Assembly: GCA_014376325.1 (NCBI GenBank)
Contig: JACMRP010000226.1
Coordinates: 1 to 11,257, forward strand
DNA: 11,257 nucleotides
DNA from: Pseudobdellovibrionaceae bacterium
GTDB taxonomy: Bacteria; Bdellovibrionota; Bdellovibrionia; Bdellovibrionales; Bdellovibrionaceae
Direction: 5' to 3'
Shown here: positions 5,519 through 11,257 of the stretch, one piece after another
Layout of the letters: every line of letters starts with the position of its first letter
Position numbering within the stretch: the stretch's first letter is position 1
Position numbers and translations under genes: made by a program
The notes under the pieces: generated by a model
What the model was told of the DNA's origin: nothing
The model's database searches: none
Seen by the model: only the letters and a program-made list of their open reading frames with translations

Positions 5519-8149
5519 ATGAAAAAGATCTATCTTGTCGACGTAAGCTCGATGTTCTTTCGGGCCTATTACGCCATTCGTCCTTTGTCTTCCCCTTCCG
5601 GTGTACCAGTCAATGCGGTCTACGGCTTCTTGTCGATGATCACGAAACTTTTTAAAGAAGAAAAGCCTGACTACTTCGTTTTCGCCTACGATCGTAAAGA
5701 ACCTTCGTTCCGAAAAGATATGTACGCCGAATACAAAGCGAATCGCAGCGAGATGCCGGACGATCTGGCGACGCAAATTCCTTACATTAAAAAATTGGCC
5801 GACTGCATGGGGATTCCCGGTGTGGAAGTGGATCGCTACGAAGCGGATGACATCATCGGCACGCTCGTTAATTTAGGGCTGAAGCATCAGCTTCAAGTCG
5901 TGATCGTCAGCGGCGACAAAGACTTCGGTCAACTGATTCAAAAAGATGTCGTCATGTACGACACGATGAAAGACGTCAAGTACGACGAAGCGGGGGTTCT
6001 TGCAAAATGGGGAGTTCGCCCAGATCAGTTCATCGACTATTTGGCTTTGGTTGGAGATTCATCAGACAACATTCCGGGAGTTGCGGGAATCGGTCCGAAG
6101 GGTGCGCAGAAGTTACTCGAGCAGTATAAAACTATCGAAGATATTTACGTCGATACCAGAAAAGTCGAACCCAAGGGTATCCGCGAAAAATTAGAACGTT
6201 CCAAAGAAAACGCGCTTTTATCTAAAAAATTAGTAACCATCGCGATGGACGTTCCCGTCAGCGATAACTTTGAAGATTACAAGTTGAAGCCGTTTAAAAC
6301 GGAAGAGCTACGACAGCTTTTGCAAGATCTTAACTTTAAGACTTTTGAAAAAAATCTGCTTGGCGAAGGCACCTCACAAAACAGTCTTCACGAAAATATG
6401 CACGGCACGGAAGAAAATCCGATCATTCATCCCCCGAAACCCGTATATGTTCCGATGCCCACTCACCAGATTCCGGAAGAGCTAAAAATTGCGACCCTAC
6501 CTTCGGAAGCCATGGCCGAAATCGAAGCGTACATGAGCATCAAAGAAGTCGTGGTAACGGTTTCTGAGCTCGATAAAATACTGAAACATAATGATTCGCT
6601 TTGGGGCTTCTGCGACGAGCGCGGAATTTTTGTCGCCCGGGACAAAGAACTTTGGGCGATACCCACCGGCGCGGAAACGCTGGGAGCGATGACTGATTTA
6701 AAAAATGTCCGCTGGTCTGGTTTTGATTTAAAGAAATTCTTTCATCAGATTAAGGCCCACGTTCCAGTTGTCGACTGGGATTCGGCCTTAGGAGCGTACG
6801 TTGTTCGTGCTGGGGACAGCTCCGAATTCGAAGACATGTACAAAAAATTTACCGGCGGTGTTTTTCCAGAATTTATGACGCCTGCGCAATTATATAAAGC
6901 GCACATGGAACTGAAGTTGGTGCTCATCGACCGACTTGGTTTGTTCGACGGCGAAAAGATAGTTCGTGAGCTAGAGCTGCCATTGGTGCCGATCCTTCTG
7001 AAGATGGAGCAGAAGGGAATTCGGATCGATACCGAGTTGCTGAGTATTCAATCGGCAGAGCTGACGGACGAAATCGCGGAGCTTGAAAAGGAAGTGCACT
7101 CTTTGGCTGGCGAATCTTTTAATGTCGGAAGCCCGAAACAATTGGGCGTGATCCTTTTTGATAAATTAAAACTTCCTCCGGGCAAAAAGACTAAAACGGG
7201 ATTTTCGACCGATACCGACGTGCTTCAGGGACTTGAGCATCCAGTCGCAAAAAAAGTTTTGCAGTGGCGCGAGCTTTCAAAATTAAAATCAACTTACGTG
7301 GATGCCTTGCCGGCATTGATTAGTACCGAAGACGGGCGATTGCACACGCGATTTAATCAAGCGCTGACGACAACGGGTCGTCTTTCCAGCACCCAGCCGA
7401 ATCTGCAAAATATTCCAATACGTACACCTCGGGGCGAGCGTGTCCGGCAAGCCTTCATCGCGGACCCGGGTCAAAAATTATTGTCCGTAGACTATTCACA
7501 AATTGAACTGCGCATCCTTGCACACATCTCTGAAGATCCGGGACTGCAACGTGCATTCCGAGACGATTTAGATATTCACACCGCAACCGCGGCCGAAATT
7601 TTCAACGTCGACCTAAAAGCGGTCACGGGCGAGCAGCGTCGGAACGCGAAGGCGGTGAACTTCGGAATCGCCTATGGACAAGGCGCCTTTGGACTTGCCG
7701 AAAACCTAGGTATTCCCCGAAAAGACGCGCAAGAAATTATCGGACGTTACTTCGAAAAGTTCAGTGGCGTGCGTGAATACATCGATTCAACGATCAAGCA
7801 GGCCCACGCCAAGGGCTACGTCGAAACACTTTTTGGACGCAGACGGTATCTAGAAGAACTCAGTTCTAAAAACCAGGCGATGAAAAAGTTTGGCGAGCGC
7901 GCGGCCATCAATGCACCCATTCAGGGTACCGCCAGCGATCTGGTAAAAAAAGCCATGATCGATATCGGCCAGCAAATTAAGGTCGACATGCTATTGCAAG
8001 TTCACGATGAATTGATCTTCGAAGGGACGGAAGAGCATCTTCATAGCGTAACGCCAGAAATAGTTCGGCTAATGGAAAATGCGATGTCGTTGAAAGTCCC
8101 GTTAAAGGTAAACTACGCCATCGGCAATAACTGGGACGAAGCGCATTAG
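5519..8149 (+). CDS. polA: DNA polymerase I
   Basis: This complete 876-residue PolA fills gaps and removes RNA primers during replication and excision repair. The 5' nuclease domain (1 to about 285) keeps its metal ligands: Asp8, Asp58, Glu108, Asp110/111 (YEADD), Asp133/135 (SGDKD) and Asp180/183 (VGDSSDNIPG), followed by the helix-hairpin-helix GVAGIGPKGA. A linker (about 288-325) leads to a 3'-5' exonuclease-type domain (about 325-475) in which none of the three Exo motifs is recognisable. The polymerase domain (about 480-876) is intact: motif A SVDYSQIELR with Asp658, motif B Arg707, Lys711, Phe715, Tyr719 (RRNAKAVNFGIAYG), and motif C QVHDELIFE with Asp830. The enzyme is therefore predicted to polymerise and remove primers but not to proofread, as in Taq and Bacillus PolA. 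MKKIYLVDVSSMFFRAYYAI is the normal family start. The nearest Shine-Dalgarno-like AAGG (5502-5505) is 13 bases away, so coupling to the XRE gene may help initiation. Confidence 0.97.
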   Translation: MKKIYLVDVSSMFFRAYYAIRPLSSPSGVPVNAVYGFLSMITKLFKEEKPDYFVFAYDRKEPSFRKDMYAEYKANRSEMPDDLATQIPYIKKLADCMGIPGVEVDRYEADDIIGTLVNLGLKHQLQVVIVSGDKDFGQLIQKDVVMYDTMKDVKYDEAGVLAKWGVRPDQFIDYLALVGDSSDNIPGVAGIGPKGAQKLLEQYKTIEDIYVDTRKVEPKGIREKLERSKENALLSKKLVTIAMDVPVSDNFEDYKLKPFKTEELRQLLQDLNFKTFEKNLLGEGTSQNSLHENMHGTEENPIIHPPKPVYVPMPTHQIPEELKIATLPSEAMAEIEAYMSIKEVVVTVSELDKILKHNDSLWGFCDERGIFVARDKELWAIPTGAETLGAMTDLKNVRWSGFDLKKFFHQIKAHVPVVDWDSALGAYVVRAGDSSEFEDMYKKFTGGVFPEFMTPAQLYKAHMELKLVLIDRLGLFDGEKIVRELELPLVPILLKMEQKGIRIDTELLSIQSAELTDEIAELEKEVHSLAGESFNVGSPKQLGVILFDKLKLPPGKKTKTGFSTDTDVLQGLEHPVAKKVLQWRELSKLKSTYVDALPALISTEDGRLHTRFNQALTTTGRLSSTQPNLQNIPIRTPRGERVRQAFIADPGQKLLSVDYSQIELRILAHISEDPGLQRAFRDDLDIHTATAAEIFNVDLKAVTGEQRRNAKAVNFGIAYGQGAFGLAENLGIPRKDAQEIIGRYFEKFSGVREYIDSTIKQAHAKGYVETLFGRRRYLEELSSKNQAMKKFGERAAINAPIQGTASDLVKKAMIDIGQQIKVDMLLQVHDELIFEGTEEHLHSVTPEIVRLMENAMSLKVPLKVNYAIGNNWDEAH

Positions 8150-8788
8150 TTATTCTGTATCCCAGCCAACGACGCGCCCGCCTTCAAAATAGACGGAGCG
8201 TTTTTGTTGGTGGAAACCATCATTTCCAGGAACGCTGCGAACGTATTTCCACCGTTCATTTTTATATACCGGGTTTCCGGATACGTCGACGGACGAAGGA
8301 TCGCCCCAGGCGCGCTTAACGTACTCCATCGGCATACCAACAGCGATGTCTTGCGCTTCGATCAGATTTTTCATTCGGTTGACCGGTACTCGCGATCTTG
8401 CCCAGATGTCATTTTTGTTAATCCAAGCCTGACGTCCTTCGAGCGAAGGAATGTTTAGAAATTCGATCTTCTCTTCGTCTCCCTTGAGCCACGGCAATAT
8501 TTTTGAATATTGCTCTTTCTCTTGGCGGGAATCGAGCGACTTTTCTAGGCCCTTCAACTGCTTTCGTTTTTGAACTGCTAGCAGCTCTTCAGATGATAAA
8601 CTTGTCGGATTATACCCAAGTTCGTAAGCGACGCGGGTGGTGTCCCCATCCATGTTGGGACTTGCGGTCGCGCTGTAAGTTGTTACGACTTTGGGAGTTC
8701 GCGAAGCGTAACCGCTGTCGACGGAACGATTGAATTGGGCGCAAGCGGTTGCGAGCGATAATAACAAGAACAGAAAAGCATTTTTCAT
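8150..8788 (-). CDS. Outer-membrane-type lipoprotein with BamE/SmpA-like C-terminus
   Basis: This 212-residue protein has a lipoprotein signal peptide, MKNAFLFLLLSLATAC. Cys16 is the predicted lipidated residue, although the lipobox (Ala-Thr-Ala-Cys with Leu at -4) is slightly atypical. Ala17 at position +2 would send it to the outer membrane by the E. coli rule. Residues 20-65 are Ser/Thr-rich and probably disordered, and 65-100 are helical and charged. The C-terminal 70 residues (DIAVGMPMEYVKRAWGDP at 147-164, ERWKY at 178-182, VYFEGGRVVGWD at 199-210) follow the pattern of SmpA/OmlA (BamE)-type domains: an initial G-M-x-x-x-x-V, then W-G-x-P, then a strand pair ending in a tryptophan. True BamE proteins are about half this length, so this is a relative rather than a confirmed BAM subunit. 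ATG 8788 has AGGAG 8 bases away. The gene meets polA stop to stop with no gap. Confidence 0.75.
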   Translation of the reverse strand: MKNAFLFLLLSLATACAQFNRSVDSGYASRTPKVVTTYSATASPNMDGDTTRVAYELGYNPTSLSSEELLAVQKRKQLKGLEKSLDSRQEKEQYSKILPWLKGDEEKIEFLNIPSLEGRQAWINKNDIWARSRVPVNRMKNLIEAQDIAVGMPMEYVKRAWGDPSSVDVSGNPVYKNERWKYVRSVPGNDGFHQQKRSVYFEGGRVVGWDTE

Positions 8789-8841
8789 TCGCGGTTCTCC
8801 TAATGATAGGTTACCCGGTCTAGCGTTGGATGAGAATGTTC

Positions 8842-8871
8842 TTGCGGTTCCTTCGCCGTATTCCTTACAAT
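8842..8871 (+). promoter_or_regulatory. Candidate sigma-70-type promoter for the FliL-domain gene
   Basis: TTGCGG (8842-8847) and TACAAT (8866-8871) are separated by 18 bases. Transcription would start near 8878, leaving only about six bases before ATG 8884. If the promoter is used, ATG 8830 cannot be the start and the mRNA would be almost leaderless. The match is moderate. Confidence 0.3.
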
Positions 8872-8883
8872 AGTCAGGTATTT

Positions 8884-9858
8884 ATGGTGGATCCAACAGA
8901 CGCAAACAAGACAAAGGCCCAGGAAGCGATTGCTGCCGCGGCCACAGCTGAAATTTCCGAGATGATGAGTTTGGAACATCTCGACAGCCTGCTGTTGTCA
9001 GAAGATCCAAGTTTTGCGGCAGATCTTGAAGAAGTAAATTCTTTACGAACTGATCCTAACATTGATTTAGATATCGTCGACATCGGGCCAAATCTAGATT
9101 CCGAACAAGATAATCCATGGCGAAACACGATCGGTCTCCGCAAGATTCTAACAACCCTGTTTCCATTCTTGCCGGCGCTGTGGGATTTTAAATATCGCAC
9201 CATTGTACGAATGCGATTCTTCAGAACGCAGATAAAAACTTTCCTAAAACACGCGGGGCCCAATTCGCTTATTGCGCTTAAATCGGCGGCCGATGCGACC
9301 GGTACATTTCTAAAAGCCCGGGTGACGGCATTCGAGGGGCTCAGCGGAAAATTAAAAATTCTGGCACTCGTTTTGACGATGGGGGTTCTGCTGACTTTTG
9401 CTTTTGTGTACCGAAGCCTGACCCACGGAGTTTTGCCGGGTGATAAAGAATTGTTAACCGCGAGTTTAGAAGAATGGGCCGAGCAGTCTTACAAATACGA
9501 TCCGGACACAGAGATGGATTCTTTCTACGATTCACCACGAACAATCCAGAATATCATGGCGCTGCCGAAAATGGTCGTGAACCTGCGTCCTTCAGGGGGA
9601 TCGGGGCCGAACCCTATGGCCGCCATGGAGTTTTATCTAGAAGGCATGAGTCCCGAGGCGATCGTCGAAGTCAAAGACCGCGAACCAGAAGTCCGCGATC
9701 TTTTTCAACGTACGATTGAAGAGATGAGCTTTGACGAAATCGATATGCCCGAAGGCAAACAGTTACTGACCGAGCGGCTTCGGCAAGCATTAAATGCGGT
9801 CCTGACTTCAGGTAAAGTTAGGCGGGTCTTCATTAAAGAATCCGTTATCAAACCTTAG
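8884..9858 (+). CDS. FliL-family membrane protein with long acidic N-terminal extension
   Basis: This is 324 residues from ATG 8884 (AGG 5 bases upstream). An upstream ATG at 8830 would add 18 basic residues but has no good ribosome site. Residues 1 to about 75 are acidic and low in hydrophobicity (SLEHLDSLLLSEDPSF, DPNIDLDIVDIGPNLD). Residues 80-155 are basic and helical. One membrane helix spans about 156-177 (KLKILALVLTMGVLLTFAFV). The C-terminal 100 residues fit the FliL domain: [74 protein letters not shown]. FliL sits in the inner membrane around the flagellar stator and its periplasmic domain forms a ring with MotAB. Family members are usually about 150-180 residues, so this one carries a cytoplasmic extension of about 155. 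No other flagellar gene is visible. It could be a stator paralogue rather than the main FliL. Confidence 0.8.
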   Translation: MVDPTDANKTKAQEAIAAAATAEISEMMSLEHLDSLLLSEDPSFAADLEEVNSLRTDPNIDLDIVDIGPNLDSEQDNPWRNTIGLRKILTTLFPFLPALWDFKYRTIVRMRFFRTQIKTFLKHAGPNSLIALKSAADATGTFLKARVTAFEGLSGKLKILALVLTMGVLLTFAFVYRSLTHGVLPGDKELLTASLEEWAEQSYKYDPDTEMDSFYDSPRTIQNIMALPKMVVNLRPSGGSGPNPMAAMEFYLEGMSPEAIVEVKDREPEVRDLFQRTIEEMSFDEIDMPEGKQLLTERLRQALNAVLTSGKVRRVFIKESVIKP

Positions 9859-10862
9859 CCATAAACGCTGCTCTGAACCGCCCCCTTAAAATCTCTGGCG
9901 TTAATGTTATACTGCCGAAGCCGATCGTTCAGGGTGCTTTTCGGCATTCCTAAATCTAGCGCGGTCCGTTTTTGATTTCCGCCGTTTGCTTCCAATTTGC
10001 GAATGATAATTTGTCTTTCGACTTCTTTGAGGACAGACACTTGTTTGCGTTCTGACTTGTCTTCAATAGTTGCAAGATTAATAGAGCTTCGCAGAAGCCT
10101 GTCTGCCTTATCGATATCTATTTGCTGTGATGGAAAAAGCGCCGACGCTCTAGATACCAGGTTTTTAAGTTCGCGAATATTTCCGGGCCACGAGTGTCCC
10201 TTTAAACGCTGAATTGCGTCGAAAGAGAATCGGACGCGCATTTGTTTTGCGAATGTATAAATAAGGTCGTCAAAGTCTTCGATACGATCTTTAAGTGCCG
10301 GCGTCTGTACGGATACCACATTCAATCGAAAAAATAAATCCGATCTAAATTGACCCTCCTGAATTTTAGAAACTAAATTTTGATGGGTGGCCGCAATGAT
10401 GCGGACATTGGTTTTTACGATGCGGTCACTACCGACCGGGCGGATTTCGCTATTCTCGAGCGCGCGAAGAAGCTTCGCCTGCAAGTTATAAGACAAATCT
10501 CCGATTTCATCCAAAAACAGAGTCCCGCCGCGTGCGCTTTCAAAAGCGCCTTTCCGATCGTTCATGGCACCGGTGAAAGAACCGCGAACGTGGCCGAAGA
10601 GCTCACTTTCGATCAAGGTTTCGGTCAGTGCACTGCAATTGACGCTGACAAAAGGTGCGTAACAACGGCCGGAATGTTTATGCAATGCTTGGGCAACCAC
10701 GTCTTTGCCCGTGCCCGATGGGCCCAATAACAGAACGGGGAATTCGGTCTGCGCGACGCCAAAAAGACCTTCTAGCTCCAAGTTCCAGTCTGCGTTTCGA
10801 CTGTTCATAGAGAATACTTTTTCTTTAACCGGGAGGACTGGGATGTCAGTTGAGTTGTTCAT
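9855..10862 (-). CDS. Sigma-54-dependent transcriptional activator (AAA+ and Fis-type HTH, no sensor domain)
   Basis: This is 335 residues from ATG 10862 (AAGGAG 4 bases upstream). Only about 30 residues precede the AAA+ domain, so there is no receiver, GAF, PAS or FHA module. The core motifs are present: Walker A GPSGTGKD (47-54), the sigma-54 contact loop as GSFTGA (94-99, normally GAFTGA), Walker B LFLDE (115-119), sensor I RIIAATHQ (154-161), arginine residues FRSDLFFRL with Arg173 and Arg179, and sensor [10 protein letters not shown] (225-232). A Fis-type HTH (HTH_8) lies at about 280-320 ([20 protein letters not shown]). Such proteins use ATP to remodel the sigma-54 polymerase closed complex. 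Lack of a sensor resembles PspF-type activators, which are controlled by a partner protein or by their own amount. The frame stays open to 11153, but that would overlap the divergent epimerase gene. The stop overlaps that of the FliL-domain gene by 3 bases (TTAG, 9855-9858). Confidence 0.93.
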   Translation of the reverse strand: MNNSTDIPVLPVKEKVFSMNSRNADWNLELEGLFGVAQTEFPVLLLGPSGTGKDVVAQALHKHSGRCYAPFVSVNCSALTETLIESELFGHVRGSFTGAMNDRKGAFESARGGTLFLDEIGDLSYNLQAKLLRALENSEIRPVGSDRIVKTNVRIIAATHQNLVSKIQEGQFRSDLFFRLNVVSVQTPALKDRIEDFDDLIYTFAKQMRVRFSFDAIQRLKGHSWPGNIRELKNLVSRASALFPSQQIDIDKADRLLRSSINLATIEDKSERKQVSVLKEVERQIIIRKLEANGGNQKRTALDLGMPKSTLNDRLRQYNINARDFKGAVQSSVYG

Positions 10863-10866
10863 AAAT

Positions 10867-10872
10867 CTCCTT
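10867..10872 (-). promoter_or_regulatory. Shine-Dalgarno fixing the activator start
   Basis: Read on the minus strand, AAGGAG stands 4 bases before ATG 10862. This strong site marks the true start against a 97-codon longer open frame that runs through the divergent intergenic region into the next gene. Confidence 0.75.
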
Positions 10873-10979
10873 GATGGTGAGTGACTGTAAAAGCATGTCA
10901 GGGGTCGTTGTTCCAAGTTTCGGACCAATCCGGTGGACGTTCTGGCTGCGTTACGTTGGATTTGGTGCGGGGAAGTCCC

Positions 10980-11009
10980 ATTCTCAAGAACGGGATTCTC
11001 AGATTCTGG
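10980..11009. repeat. Short repeats in the divergent intergenic region
   Basis: ATTCTCA occurs at 10980-10986 and 10995-11001 (15-base spacing), and ATTCTGG follows at 11003-11009. The first copy lies in the inverted pair TTCT-CA-AGAA (10981-10990). Placed 20-50 bases upstream of the epimerase start in a 168-base divergent spacer, they could form a regulator site. The rest of 10863-11030 shows no convincing promoter. Confidence 0.3.
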
Positions 11010-11030
11010 AAAATCGGGCAGGATAATCGA

Positions 11031-11257
11031 ATGGATACCCGAATGAATGTTGGAACAAGGCTTGCGACACGAGAGCAAATTTACAAAATAGACCGGCGAG
11101 CTCAAGAAGAGCTTCGAATGACTCCCGATGAGTTGGTCGCACGGGCAGGCCATGCGCTAGCGGATAGAATTTTAGCTTTGCCAGAATTCCGCGATGCTTT
11201 GCCGGAGTTGCGTATCGGAATTTGGTGCGGTCCCGGCCATAACGGAGCAGATGGCAG
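11031..11257 (+). CDS. NAD(P)H-hydrate epimerase, YjeF N-terminal domain (3' end outside window)
   Basis: The first 75 codons are visible. RLATREQIYKIDRRAQEE (10-27) and MTPDELVARAGHALADRI (30-47) fit the opening helices of the YjeF_N fold, where many members read as an aspartate-centred helix followed by a LMExAG pattern. RIGIWCGPGHNGADG (61-75) is the nucleotide-binding loop, usually GPGNNGGDG. The enzyme epimerises damaged R-NAD(P)HX to the S form for the partner dehydratase. Whether the dehydratase domain is fused, as in E. coli Nnr, is not visible. ATG 11031 has AGGA (11020-11023) 7 bases upstream; an in-frame ATG at 11043 is less well supported. The gene is divergent from the sigma-54 activator. 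His and Ala replace common Asn and Gly within the loop, which is a mild deviation. Confidence 0.85.
   Translation, partial: MDTRMNVGTRLATREQIYKIDRRAQEELRMTPDELVARAGHALADRILALPEFRDALPELRIGIWCGPGHNGADG

Noticed and set aside
8830..8883. Upstream ATG 8830 as start of the FliL-domain gene
   Set aside because: No usable ribosome site precedes it, a possible promoter lies inside this stretch, and the next ATG has a better-placed AGG. It is not fully excluded.
9362..9376. Sigma-54-like -24/-12 sequence (TGGCAC then TTTTGA)
   Set aside because: It lies inside the membrane-helix codons of the FliL-domain gene, the -12 element lacks the C, and no gene starts just downstream.
10941..10957. TGGC followed by TTGG in the divergent spacer as a sigma-54 promoter
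   Set aside because: The GG and GC dinucleotides are not at the required spacing.
10863..11153. Open extension of the activator frame by 97 codons towards a start at 11153
   Set aside because: It crosses the divergent spacer and overlaps the epimerase gene on the other strand, has no recognisable domain, and a strong AAGGAG precedes ATG 10862.
1..11257. tRNA, rRNA, CRISPR array, transposase, integrase or toxin-antitoxin system
   Set aside because: None seen on reading both strands. The XRE protein at 5193-5492 has no toxin-like partner, since polA follows directly and an FtsB-like gene precedes it.

Overview
The window reads as a compact chromosomal segment of a Gram-negative, probably flagellated bacterium. 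Its proteins carry Sec signal peptides, an outer-membrane-type lipoprotein signal, a FliL-family domain and a sigma-54 activator. Overall style (intermediate GC, very tight gene packing, several secreted proteins of no recognised family) would suit a Bdellovibrio-like member of the Bdellovibrionota, but this is an impression, not a demonstrated placement.

Region 1 (1-3600, + strand): the 3' end of an unrecognised gene, a complete secreted unrecognised gene 8 bases later, and then a long region where one protein-like reading continues through several frames. I interpret that last part as a single gene of about 640 codons broken by at least two or three frameshifts (pseudogene, or assembly indels). 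These three would have formed an operon.

Region 2 (3491-5063): a small three-helix membrane protein on the minus strand, converging on the broken gene. Divergent from it is a secreted HAD-type phosphatase of the App1/DUF2183 family, followed by an FtsB/DivIC-type septum formation protein.

Region 3 (5064-8149): a small XRE-type DNA-binding protein 26 bases upstream of polA. PolA is a complete 876-residue DNA polymerase I with intact 5' nuclease and polymerase motifs, but its central 3'-5' exonuclease domain has lost its catalytic motifs.

Region 4 (8150-10862): a lipoprotein with a BamE/SmpA-like C-terminus on the minus strand, converging directly on polA. Divergent from it is a FliL-domain membrane protein with a long acidic N-terminal extension. 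That gene converges with a 4-base overlap on a minus-strand sigma-54 enhancer-binding protein that has AAA+ and Fis-type DNA-binding domains but no sensor domain.

Region 5 (10863-11257): a 168-base divergent spacer with short repeats, then the start of an NAD(P)H-hydrate epimerase (YjeF N-terminal domain) gene that leaves the window.

I find no tRNA, rRNA, CRISPR array, transposase or prophage gene, and no convincing new multi-gene system. The points most worth checking are the frameshifted gene, the extended FliL, the sensor-less activator and the XRE-polA pairing.
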